Shown here: one piece after another, positions 8,201 through 15,783 of the stretch
Numbering within the stretch: the stretch's first letter is position 1
How the letters are laid out: every line of letters starts with the position of its first letter
The notes under the pieces: model-generated
The model's input: the letters and a program-made list of their open reading frames with translations, nothing else
What the model was told of the DNA's origin: nothing
The model's database searches: none
Translations under genes and position numbers: made by a program
Source of the DNA: Rickettsiales bacterium UBA2645
GTDB taxonomy: Bacteria; Pseudomonadota; Alphaproteobacteria; Rickettsiales; UBA1997
DNA: 64,000 bases
Direction: 5' to 3'
NCBI GenBank assembly: GCA_002359655.1
Contig: DENL01000006.1
Location: 1 to 64,000 of the forward strand

Positions 8201-9340
8201 CCTAGAAATATCTGCATTATCGAGCAAATATTTTTCTGCCAACTCAACTTTTGTTACTTTGCCAGCGCGCATTACCACAAAATAAACTTTAGTAAACTTT
8301 TCAAAATCTTTCGGAGCAACTAGCTGCGAAAGTATTGATTTTACTGCGATAACTCCCTCACGCTCTTTAATTATAATCTGCACTGAGGCAGCGATTTTTT
8401 TAGATTTTAAAACCGAAATTTTATCTTGCTGATTTGAAATAGCGTTTTCATTAGCAGAGTTTTTATTAAAGCTTTTTGCTTCAGAATTATTTTTCTGCCA
8501 CCCAGAATTGCCACGATTTTGGCGAGCTGGTTGCTGCTTTATATCTTCAAAATCCTGATCTTTTGGCTGAGTAATACGAATAAAATCTTCCAACTTTTTA
8601 ACATCTCTAACCAAAATTCTAATACCGCCATCATCTTTGCGGATCAAACATTCTAAAGAAATCATGCTGCCATCAGCAATTAAATCTCTGGCGTTGGTTA
8701 TTAAAGCTTCGTCAAAAATCATTGCTTCAAAAATTCCAAGCGGGTCAGAAATAGTAAGATAAGCAAATCGACCACGCGGCCCAGATCTGTGTTTGCTGGA
8801 AGCAACTATACCAGCCATTTTTACCAAATTATTATCTTGTAATTCGTCTCGTTCAATTTTGTCAGAAAAAATAATACCGCGCTTTTTTAAGTCGGGCACA
8901 AACTCATCAACTGGATGCTCGTTTAAGAAAAATCCGAAAGCTTCAAATTCTTTTTGCAGGCGCTCAACACGATTCCAGTTTTCTACTTTTTTTAATTCTG
9001 GTTTTTTATTGGCTTCAGGAAGTCCGCCAAAAAGACTCATTTGATTTGAAGAAGCAGCTTCGCTTTGTTGTACCGCATGAGAAGAAAGTATGTCAAAAGA
9101 TTCTGATATTTGACGACGATTATCAGTAAAACAATCAAAAGCGCCGGATTTAGCTAAAGCTTCAACTGATTTTTTATTGATGGTTTTTGGATCTAAGCGT
9201 TCAGCAAAATCATAAATATCTTTGAACTTGCCGTTAATTTGGCGTTCTTTCACCGCAGCATCAGTCATGTTAAAGCCAACGGCTTTTATGGCGCCAAGGC
9301 CAAATCTGATTGCTAATTTATGATCTTGTTGTTTGGACAT
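8159..9340 (-). CDS. dnaE: Stand-alone C-terminal third of DNA polymerase III alpha (DnaE-C)
   Basis: 393 residues that match only the end of DnaE. They contain the helix-hairpin-helix entry LAIRFGLGAIKAVG (9-22), a clamp-binding motif QMSLF (100-104; consensus QLSLF), an OB fold (about 174-252, KMAGIVASS through VKKLEDF) and the tau-binding C-terminal domain. The PHP, palm, thumb and fingers domains and the catalytic Asp residues are absent; full-length DnaE is about 1,150 residues. The frame is clean: an in-frame TAG, which is the uppP stop, lies one codon before the ATG, so this is not a sequencing truncation of a longer local frame. It is coupled to uppP with a 3-nt gap. It may be half of a split dnaE, a partial duplication, or an assembly or rearrangement breakpoint. 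Confidence 0.85.
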   Translation of the reverse strand: MSKQQDHKLAIRFGLGAIKAVGFNMTDAAVKERQINGKFKDIYDFAERLDPKTINKKSVEALAKSGAFDCFTDNRRQISESFDILSSHAVQQSEAASSNQMSLFGGLPEANKKPELKKVENWNRVERLQKEFEAFGFFLNEHPVDEFVPDLKKRGIIFSDKIERDELQDNNLVKMAGIVASSKHRSGPRGRFAYLTISDPLGIFEAMIFDEALITNARDLIADGSMISLECLIRKDDGGIRILVRDVKKLEDFIRITQPKDQDFEDIKQQPARQNRGNSGWQKNNSEAKSFNKNSANENAISNQQDKISVLKSKKIAASVQIIIKEREGVIAVKSILSQLVAPKDFEKFTKVYFVVMRAGKVTKVELAEKYLLDNADISRLRSIDKVMDVEFF

Positions 9341-9343
9341 TGG

Positions 9344-10141
9344 CTAGAAAATAAAAATCAAAATCGTTATTCCAGCGATGATTCTGTAAATACCAAATGA
9401 TATGAAACTATTTTTGCTCACAAAATTTATCAGCCATTTTATTACCAGAATTGCAAAGAGAAATGCTGATAAAGTACCAGCCAAAATTAGCTCAGAATTA
9501 GCAAAATTTATCTCGTGATAATTTTTTATCAGATCAAATGTCGTAGCAGCAAAAATTGTTGGTATGGCTAAGAAGAAAGAAAACTCGGTGGCAACTTGAC
9601 GATTAAGTTTAAGCAACAAGGCGCCGATTATTGTTGCTCCTGATCTTGAAGTTCCAGGAATCATTGCCAAACATTGGAATAATCCGATGTAAAAAGCTTG
9701 TGGTACTGAAATTTGATTAATGTCTTCGACAACTGATTTTCTTGGCATTTTTTCAACAAAAATCATGATCAAACCGCCAACAATTAAACTGATTGCGATT
9801 ACTAAATTAGAAAAAAATATTTTCTTGATAAGATCGTGGAAAAGGCCACCAATCAGCATCGCTGGCAAAAATGCTAAAGCTAAATTGTAAGAGAATTTCT
9901 GGTTGGTTTTTTTGTGAAGGTTAAAGATAACATCAAGAATTTTTTTGTGGTAAATCAAACAAACTGCCAGAATAGCGCCAAACTGAATGACGATTTCAAA
10001 AAGATTATTTTTGATTGATTGGAAATCGATTAAATAAGAAGCAATCAGCAAATGCGCAGTTGAAGAAACGGGAATAAATTCAGTTAGACCTTCAATAGCT
10101 CCAAGAAAAATAGCTTTGAAAAGATCAACCAAATTGAACAT
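9344..10141 (-). CDS. uppP: Undecaprenyl-diphosphatase
   Basis: Membrane phosphatase that recycles the C55-PP carrier of peptidoglycan and LPS precursors; also known as BacA. The 265 residues with about eight membrane helices fit the family. Motif 1 is EGLTEFIPVSSTAHLL near the N-terminus and motif 2 is PGTSRSGATIIGALLL, which together form the active site. ATG start at 10141. It is followed after 3 nt by the DnaE C-terminal fragment, so the two are translated from one message. Confidence 0.95.
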   Translation of the reverse strand: MFNLVDLFKAIFLGAIEGLTEFIPVSSTAHLLIASYLIDFQSIKNNLFEIVIQFGAILAVCLIYHKKILDVIFNLHKKTNQKFSYNLALAFLPAMLIGGLFHDLIKKIFFSNLVIAISLIVGGLIMIFVEKMPRKSVVEDINQISVPQAFYIGLFQCLAMIPGTSRSGATIIGALLLKLNRQVATEFSFFLAIPTIFAATTFDLIKNYHEINFANSELILAGTLSAFLFAILVIKWLINFVSKNSFISFGIYRIIAGITILIFIF

Positions 10142-10171
10142 GAGGGATATTTAAAGAAGATAAACTGATTG

Positions 10172-10225
10172 ATTGCGAGTGCCAATTTGCTTGGCGCGTA
10201 GTAATTCAAAAACACCTAAATTAAA
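10172..10225. repeat. Hairpin-plus-tail repeat, copy 1 (second copy at 31068-31119)
   Basis: Between tRNA-Leu and uppP lies a hairpin GCCAA-tttgc-TTGGC followed by the tail GCGTAGTAATTCAAA and ACCTAAATT. The region at 31068-31119 has the same plan: a CGAnTG flank, a hairpin of different sequence, then GCGTAGTAATGCAAA and ACCTAAAATT. The stems differ in sequence but remain paired, while the tail is nearly identical. On the minus strand both copies lie in the leader of a minus-strand gene, uppP here and trxB there. Confidence 0.5.
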
Positions 10226-10238
10226 ACGCAGTTTTGTG

Positions 10239-10325
10239 TGGTACCTCCGATCCGAATCGAACGGACACGTCCCAAGGGACAATAGATTTTGAGTCTATCG
10301 CGTCTACCAATTCCGCCACAGAGGC
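10239..10325 (-). tRNA. tRNA-Leu (anticodon CAA)
   Basis: Reading the minus strand gives an 87-nt cloverleaf beginning GCCTCTGTGGCGGAATTGG, with the leucine-type D arm. The anticodon stem-loop is ATAGA-CTCAAAA-TCTAT (anticodon CAA, codon UUG). A long variable arm and T arm follow (GTTCGATTC), then 3' CGGAGGT-A-CCA with the CCA encoded. The first acceptor pair would be G-U. It is the only RNA gene between nhaA and uppP. Confidence 0.93.
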
Positions 10326-10464
10326 CCATGAAGTTAGAAATTTTGGCAATTAAAAAGGCTTGGCCAAATTTTGAAGTATTAATTCTAAAATTTAGCCAAG
10401 CCCACCCAAAAGAAAAAATCTAAAAAGTAAAAAATTTGGGAAGCTCACTCTAAAAATTGGTGAT

Positions 10465-11682
10465 TTAGAAGTCAAAAAGCTTTTTTAAAGAAATTGCTCG
10501 ACTTGATTCTGAAGCTCTTAAGGAGATATAAATCATAATTACCGCAAAAACTGCTGATAAAAAAGATCCACAAAGAACACCAATTTTTACATTTTCAAAA
10601 ACTAGAGGATGGCTTGCAAAAGCTAGCGATCCAACAAAAAAACTCATGGTAAAACCAATTCCAGTAAGAATTGTTACCGCATAAAATTCTAACCAAGTTG
10701 AAGTTCTTCTGAAACTTTGGGGAAGGCTAGTCAGACCAAGCTTTATGGCTAAAAAACTAAACAGCATTACACCAAATTGCTTGCCAAAAAATAATCCCAA
10801 GATGATTCCAAAAACTAGCGGATCGCTAAAAATTTCTAGGGAAAAATTTTCAATTCTAACTCCACTATTAGAGAAGGCAAAAAGTGGTAGAATCAAAAAA
10901 TTTACTAGCGGAGAAATTTTTTTAACTAAGTTATCAAGAATATCTTTTTGTATTGGAATAAACGTTGCCAAAATTACTCCGGCAATAGTTGGGTGAATTC
11001 CTGACTTTAAAATCATCAACCATAGAATTATTCCAAAAATTAAATAGAGAATAACTTTGTCAGATTTCTTAAGACTAAGAATTGCTAATATAACTACGGT
11101 TAAAAATGCTAAAGTAAGACAAAATGGATCGAGATTTTGAGTGTAGTAGAGAGCGATAATTAAGATTGCGACTAAGTCGTCAAAAATTGCTAAAGAAACT
11201 AGAAAAACTTTTAAAGATTTAGAAATTTTATTGCCAAACAGGCAAATTATGCCGTAAGCAAAAGCGATATCCGTTGCAGTTGGAATAGCAAATCCACGTA
11301 AGTTTTCTGGGTTACTGAAATTACAAAAGTAAAAAATCAGGGCAGGGACGATAACCCCGCCGCACGCTGCAATTGCTGGAAGCATGGCTTTAGACTTACT
11401 ACTTAGTTCTCCTTTACAAATCTCTTTTTTTAATTCCAATCCAACTAATAAAAAGAATATCGCCATCAAGGCGTCGTTGATCCAATCATGAATTGTTAAA
11501 TCTTTTTGAACTCCAATAAAGCTTAGATTTAGCGGTAAATTTAGCGAAAAAAACTCGTGATAAATTACAAAACTTTTTGAATTAGCAACGCAGAGTGCAG
11601 CAATAGTTGCAATCAAAAGCAGCGCTCCGGTTGAAGCTTCTAGTTCAAAAATTTTTTTAACTTTACGAAACTTACGAAACAT
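10465..11682 (-). CDS. nhaA: Na+/H+ antiporter NhaA
   Basis: 405-residue, roughly 12-helix inner-membrane antiporter that exports Na+ in exchange for H+. Family marks are FLLVGLELKKEICKGEL in the second helix region, ATDIAFAYGII with the ion-binding Asp of the TM4-TM5 assembly, and LAIFDDLVAILIIAL with the paired Asp residues corresponding to D163/D164 of E. coli NhaA. It is a single-gene unit: the broken ligase gene lies 12 bp upstream and 139 bp of tRNA-flanking spacer downstream. It may work in parallel with the MnhE-like protein at 17867, or in pH and salt homeostasis alone. Confidence 0.95.
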   Translation of the reverse strand: MFRKFRKVKKIFELEASTGALLLIATIAALCVANSKSFVIYHEFFSLNLPLNLSFIGVQKDLTIHDWINDALMAIFFLLVGLELKKEICKGELSSKSKAMLPAIAACGGVIVPALIFYFCNFSNPENLRGFAIPTATDIAFAYGIICLFGNKISKSLKVFLVSLAIFDDLVAILIIALYYTQNLDPFCLTLAFLTVVILAILSLKKSDKVILYLIFGIILWLMILKSGIHPTIAGVILATFIPIQKDILDNLVKKISPLVNFLILPLFAFSNSGVRIENFSLEIFSDPLVFGIILGLFFGKQFGVMLFSFLAIKLGLTSLPQSFRRTSTWLEFYAVTILTGIGFTMSFFVGSLAFASHPLVFENVKIGVLCGSFLSAVFAVIMIYISLRASESSRAISLKKLFDF

Positions 11683-11694
11683 ACTTAAAGAAAT

Positions 11695-12355
11695 TTATAT
11701 ATCCCATATTGGTGACTGACTTAAAAACTCTTGAATGTTGAGTTTAACAACTTCTTTTATTGAATTTGTTTTGTTATACACCGCCCTTTGACAATCAGAA
11801 GAGATGCCGCGGCTCATGATTTCTCTTAAAGTTTTAAGATAACTTTCATATCCAAATTTTTTGGCATAATCTTTATTAATGTCTAGCCACATTTCAACCT
11901 CATCATTTATTTTCTCTGAGAAGAAATCTTGGACAAGGTTGAACTTGATTAAACCAGCTGCAGTTATCGTTAAAACAATGCGCCAATAAATGAATGTAGG
12001 CAATATAACGTTTCGACGGAGTTATAACACAGTCAGAATAGCGTGCAAAAGGATGGCAACCAGTTGTGGAAAATCTAATACCTAGATCGTTTCCAATTGG
12101 AGTTAATGCTTCAAAAGATAGTTTTAAATCATCTTTAATTTGATGCACATCATCTCTTTTATCGGTACAGATCTCGACCGTGCTTAGATAAAATTCTTGT
12201 TTAAGATTTTTAATAAATTTGCCAGCATCAAGCAAATCATTGGCTCGTGGTGTTAGATTTAAACTATCTTTATCAATCAACTGAAACTCAATTTCTGCAC
12301 CCAGAGTTAAAACTCCGTTGGTTTTAAAAATTATTTCCTCAGAGAAGTTAGTCAT
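11695..12355 (-). pseudogene. Broken carboxylate-amine ligase gene (GCS2/YbdK-type)
   Basis: Two overlapping minus-strand frames look like the two ends of one ancestral gene. The 5' frame (12355 to 11903) begins with LGAEIEFQLID, then EFYLSTVEICTDKRDDVH, TGCHPFARYSD and TPSKRYIAYI, the motif order of GCS2-type glutamate-cysteine or carboxylate-amine ligases. The 3' part continues in another frame (from about 12003 to 11695) with AAGLIKFNLVQDFF and REIMSRGISSDCQRAVY, like the family's C-terminal helices. Together they make about 220 codons against about 370 in the family. This implies a frameshift plus loss of the middle of the catalytic domain. A shorter functional protein from the 5' frame is possible but unlikely. 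Confidence 0.6.
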
Positions 12356-12413
12356 TTTGTGATTTAAATTTAGTTAAAAAATCAACAAGTCAACTCTCCA
12401 AAGAAATGAAGAT

Positions 12414-12455
12414 AAGGCAAGATAATATCTTAGTAAGGCAAGATAATATCTTAGT
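12414..12455 (+). repeat. Perfect tandem duplication of a 21-bp unit
   Basis: The unit AAGGCAAGATAATATCTTAGT occurs twice head-to-tail (12414-12434 and 12435-12455) in the gap between the broken ligase gene and the ankyrin gene. Its centre, AGATAATATCT, is nearly palindromic. The perfect identity suggests a recent slippage or a two-site binding array. The 72-codon frame that spans it has no other support as a gene. Confidence 0.7.
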
Positions 12456-12556
12456 CGGAAATATCGGATATATTGGTTGGATGTTAATTTTACATAATAG
12501 TAATTATGAGGAAAGCGAAACAACGAAACGAGGAAAACCTTTACCGTTATCAATAA

Positions 12557-12573
12557 TTCTGAGTTATTCAGAA
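12557..12573 (-). terminator. Weak hairpin downstream of the ankyrin gene
   Basis: TTCTGA-GTTAT-TCAGAA forms a perfect 6-bp stem about 28 nt past the stop of the minus-strand ankyrin gene. Only a short, interrupted T stretch follows on the minus strand, so it is a weak terminator candidate. Confidence 0.3.
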
Positions 12574-12600
12574 GAATCTGGTTTCAAGACAGAGCTCGAG

Positions 12601-14004
12601 CTAGATGGGCCTTGGGCCTTGTGAAAATTTAAAGGCTTTTTTTGTCTTTGTGTAAGCTGGAATAGCTATAGCTTCGGAATAGTTATCGTTAGAGCTAGTA
12701 TTTTTTATTGCCTTGCCCTGCTTCACTTTTTTATCGTCAATGATGATGCCTTTTGGGCCTTGAGAGAATTTAAAACTATTAACAACTGCTGGAATTGGCG
12801 CTATGTCTTCAGCAGTGCTTTGGGCTGCTGCTTTTTGATTTTGTTTATCTGTGAAATCTTCAATATTTTTTTTGACTTCTAAATCCTTTACCTGGTTTTG
12901 GTTGCTCTTCGGACCTTGTAAAAATTTAAATTTTTTACTTTTTAATATTTCAGTTACTTCTTTATTACCGATTTTTGAATTGCGTAAAAAAACTTGATTG
13001 CTGTCATTTGGTTTAAATTCTTTCGCTGGAATTTTTTCTTCAATTTTAAATTTATTACCTTCGTTAATGCTTAGTCCTGATTTTTTAGAAAACTTGATTT
13101 TCGAAGGTTGGTTTGGATTTTTTGAAACTTGGTAAGCAGAATAATCTGATTGATCTTCGGAAGAACCTTGAGAAACAAATCTAAACTTACTTTTAATTTT
13201 ACCGATCTGTTTTTTTTCTATAATTTTTCCGTCTGGCGAAAGATCTTTTTCAACAAAGCTGCCTTTGTTTTTTGTTACCAAGTTGAGCGGAGTTTCGTTA
13301 GAAATAGAAACCGCTCCAAATTCTTCTGTAACTCTATTATTAAGAGCCGACATCTTAACAATTTGATCTAGATATTTTTCTAAAATGTCTTGGATCTTTT
13401 GATTGTCATGGTTTTTGGCAATAACAAAAGCATCGCTAATTTGTGATTTCAAAACAGTTTCTTCCATATTTTTGATAAAGTTAAACTTTTCAAACATGGC
13501 TCTTAAACATTGATCACAATCTGAAGTAGCAGCGTGAATTATGGCAGATTCATTAACGGAGTTAAGCGCAGCTGCGTCAGCATTTTTAAGAAGAAGTAGT
13601 TCAACAATTTCGCTCGACCCAGCTAAGGAAGAGCGCATCAAAGGAGTCCAACCTTCATTGTCGGCGATATTAACATCAGCGCCATTGACTATTAATAAAG
13701 TAGCGATTTCCAAATTTTTTTCACGACTAGCAATATGCAAGGCGGTAGCGCCACCAATATTTCTTTGATTAACTAGAGCTGGCCCTGCTTTGCTAAAAAA
13801 TCTTGCACCATTCACATCATTTACGGCAACAGCTGAAATTAAAGAGCTCATGCCAGCAACTTCATCAGAGTTTTGATTATAAATACTCTTGATTTGGGCG
13901 ATGATTATTTTGCTATCGATTAATATCCCAAAAGTGCAAACGCACAAAAAGAATACAGGCAATATAAAATATTTTCTGCTTTTGATTTTATTAATCTTAA
14001 ACAA
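12601..14004 (-). CDS. Membrane-anchored ankyrin protein with repeated FKFxQGP motifs
   Basis: 467 residues. An N-terminal hydrophobic helix (about 12-30) acts as signal-anchor. Ankyrin repeats span about 55-170 (e.g. GATALHIASREKNLEIATLLIVNGADVN split over 84-113, then GWTPLMRSSLAG). From about 220 on it is a polar, Lys/Asn/Gln-rich, probably disordered tail. The tail repeats one short motif: FRFVSQGS (274-281), FKFLQGPK (359-366), FKFSQGPK (411-418) and FKFSQGPRPI at the extreme C-terminus (458-467). The frame opens with TTG at 14004; no ATG precedes the membrane helix. Ankyrin arrays usually bind proteins. The tail motif could be a docking peptide. A second ankyrin gene follows upstream on the same strand, 193 bp away. 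Molecular function unknown. Confidence 0.75.
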   Translation of the reverse strand: MFKINKIKSRKYFILPVFFLCVCTFGILIDSKIIIAQIKSIYNQNSDEVAGMSSLISAVAVNDVNGARFFSKAGPALVNQRNIGGATALHIASREKNLEIATLLIVNGADVNIADNEGWTPLMRSSLAGSSEIVELLLLKNADAAALNSVNESAIIHAATSDCDQCLRAMFEKFNFIKNMEETVLKSQISDAFVIAKNHDNQKIQDILEKYLDQIVKMSALNNRVTEEFGAVSISNETPLNLVTKNKGSFVEKDLSPDGKIIEKKQIGKIKSKFRFVSQGSSEDQSDYSAYQVSKNPNQPSKIKFSKKSGLSINEGNKFKIEEKIPAKEFKPNDSNQVFLRNSKIGNKEVTEILKSKKFKFLQGPKSNQNQVKDLEVKKNIEDFTDKQNQKAAAQSTAEDIAPIPAVVNSFKFSQGPKGIIIDDKKVKQGKAIKNTSSNDNYSEAIAIPAYTKTKKAFKFSQGPRPI

Positions 14005-14197
14005 GGAAGAATTTTTGCTTTAATGATTTGTATTAGATAACCCAATAAGAACCTTTACAGAACAAGGCTTCGCTTATTAAGTTAAATTTGGGATAGTTAC
14101 AATAAGGTTGAATAATTTGCAGAATGATTTTTTAAAAAAAATTTGCTAGAAAAAACTTAAATCTATGTTGCCAGAATTTTACTAGAAATAACGTTAG

Positions 14198-15517
14198 TTA
14201 TTTTTTCCATCTATTTTCCAACTGTTTAATTATAGATTCAGAATTTGGATCGTAAGGTTTTTCAACCCAAGGTTTGGCTCCGTTTTTTAAAAGCAAGGCT
14301 ACTGATAAATCTTGTTTGTAACGATTAGCAATTTCCAAAGCACTAAATCCGTCAAAATCCAAGGCGTTTATATTGACTCCTTTTTTAATCAAAGTTTCGA
14401 TTGCTGGCAAAAAACCAACTCGCGCAGCGTGCATCAAATAAGTCCTACCAAAACCATCAACATAGTTAATGTCAGCATTGCTATTAACCAATAAGTCAAA
14501 AGAAGCTAAATCCAAAGTTTCAATCGCAATCTGTAAAGCTGTGTATCCAAGCCCGTTCAATAAGTTTGGATTGGCGCCCTTCGCCAAAATTGAAGCTGCA
14601 ACATCACGCTTCTGCAATAGCAGAGAATAAGTTAGTATCGTGTCGCCAGCATAATTACGCAAATCAGGATTTTCTAAGTCGCTATAAGCACTATTAAAAT
14701 ATGAAATATCTTCCCTGCCAATTGATCTAAATAAAATGTCAACTTTCTCCGCCTTGGTAAATACAATTGGAATTCCCACATTATCACTGCTTCGATATCG
14801 ATCGAGTATTGGTGGAGGAGGAGTTTCGTAGAGAGAAAACTTATTAATATTTTTTCTTTGAGGTATAATTTTTTCATCACCTTCAACTAAATCGTCATCA
14901 AAATTTTCTATCTGATTTGATTGTTCTTGATCTATTTTTATTAGGTATTTCTCACGCAATTTATTTAGCTTCGCTAATTTGGCTTTATGCTTTTTTTCAT
15001 TCTCTGCGGCTTTTTTCTTGGCTGTTAAAAGTTTTTTTAAGTTAAGTTTTTTTTGTGAGTTAATATATTTATCTTTTTTTTCAGTCTTTGCCAGACCGCT
15101 ATTTGCCTTTAACTTTTTAGTTTTATCATCATCTTTTTGTGGACTAGTTTTGCTTAAGAAATTCTGAATTTTAGAAAGAGCTCCACCCGTTTGCTCACTT
15201 ATTTTATTAGCGATCGATGAGTCAGAGGAAGACTTTTCCTCTTTCTTTTCTTCTGGTTTTTTTTCATTTACAGAGTTTTTAACTAATGGCTCTGGCACTT
15301 TAGAAGACTCTGCTACAGGCTTTTTACCATCTTTTGCATCAATCTCATCAAGGCCGAGAGATTCAAGATCAACCTTTACATCTTTATCTTTAAAGGGTTC
15401 ATTCTTAGCTTTTTTAGTCAAAAGATCGGCATTAATTTGCTCTAAAGTTTCAGGATTTGCAGCTTGAGCAACGAAACAGAGCGAGTAAAAAATTATGATA
15501 AAAAAAACTCGAAGCAT
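14198..15517 (-). CDS. Exported ankyrin-repeat protein with Lys-rich linker
   Basis: 439 residues. A cleavable signal peptide (about 1-19, VAQA before ANPE) sends it across the inner membrane. Residues 30-240 are very charged and Lys/Glu-rich, including a likely coiled coil around 150-205. Residues about 275-420 hold four to five ankyrin repeats (AGDTILTYSLLLQK, LGYTALQIAIETLD, FGRTYLMHAARVGF, DGFSALEIANRYKQ). A periplasmic or surface protein-binding role is likely. It lies 11 bp from yidD on the same strand and may be read from the ligA-yidD message. A 7-bp dyad AAATAAC-gtta-GTTATTT straddles its stop codon. Function not recognised beyond the repeats. Confidence 0.8.
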   Translation of the reverse strand: MLRVFFIIIFYSLCFVAQAANPETLEQINADLLTKKAKNEPFKDKDVKVDLESLGLDEIDAKDGKKPVAESSKVPEPLVKNSVNEKKPEEKKEEKSSSDSSIANKISEQTGGALSKIQNFLSKTSPQKDDDKTKKLKANSGLAKTEKKDKYINSQKKLNLKKLLTAKKKAAENEKKHKAKLAKLNKLREKYLIKIDQEQSNQIENFDDDLVEGDEKIIPQRKNINKFSLYETPPPPILDRYRSSDNVGIPIVFTKAEKVDILFRSIGREDISYFNSAYSDLENPDLRNYAGDTILTYSLLLQKRDVAASILAKGANPNLLNGLGYTALQIAIETLDLASFDLLVNSNADINYVDGFGRTYLMHAARVGFLPAIETLIKKGVNINALDFDGFSALEIANRYKQDLSVALLLKNGAKPWVEKPYDPNSESIIKQLENRWKK

Positions 15518-15528
15518 TTATTTGTGAA

Positions 15529-15783
15529 TTATTTTACCGGATCATATCCGCTTTTTTTAGAGAAAGGATGACATCTTAAAATACGAGTTACTCCAAGAAA
15601 AATTCCCTTAATCAAACCCTTTTTTTCAACCGCTTCCAGCATATAGTGCGAGCATGTTGGCTCAAATCTACAATTGCAACCGCCAAGTAATCTCGCGATA
15701 AAGAATTGATAGATTTTTATCAAAAAGAATAGGGTTTTTGTCAGAACTTTTTCAAGAAACTTTATGAAATTAATTCTAACCAT
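15529..15783 (-). CDS. yidD: Membrane protein insertion efficiency factor YidD
   Basis: 84 residues with the family core YQFFIARLLGGCNCRFEPTC and then SHYMLEAVEKKGLIKG, LGVTRILRCHPF and GYDPVK at the end. YidD is a small membrane-associated protein that aids YidC-dependent insertion. In most genomes it lies between rnpA and yidC; here it overlaps the 3' end of ligA by 22 bp instead. The conserved Cys pattern (C-N-C, PTCS, RCHP) is intact. Confidence 0.92.
   Translation of the reverse strand: MVRINFIKFLEKVLTKTLFFLIKIYQFFIARLLGGCNCRFEPTCSHYMLEAVEKKGLIKGIFLGVTRILRCHPFSKKSGYDPVK

Noticed and set aside
12406..12624. 72-codon plus-strand frame between the broken ligase gene and the ankyrin gene
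   Set aside because: It owes its start to a 21-bp tandem repeat, runs through a hairpin, has no recognisable domain and overlaps the ankyrin 3' end.
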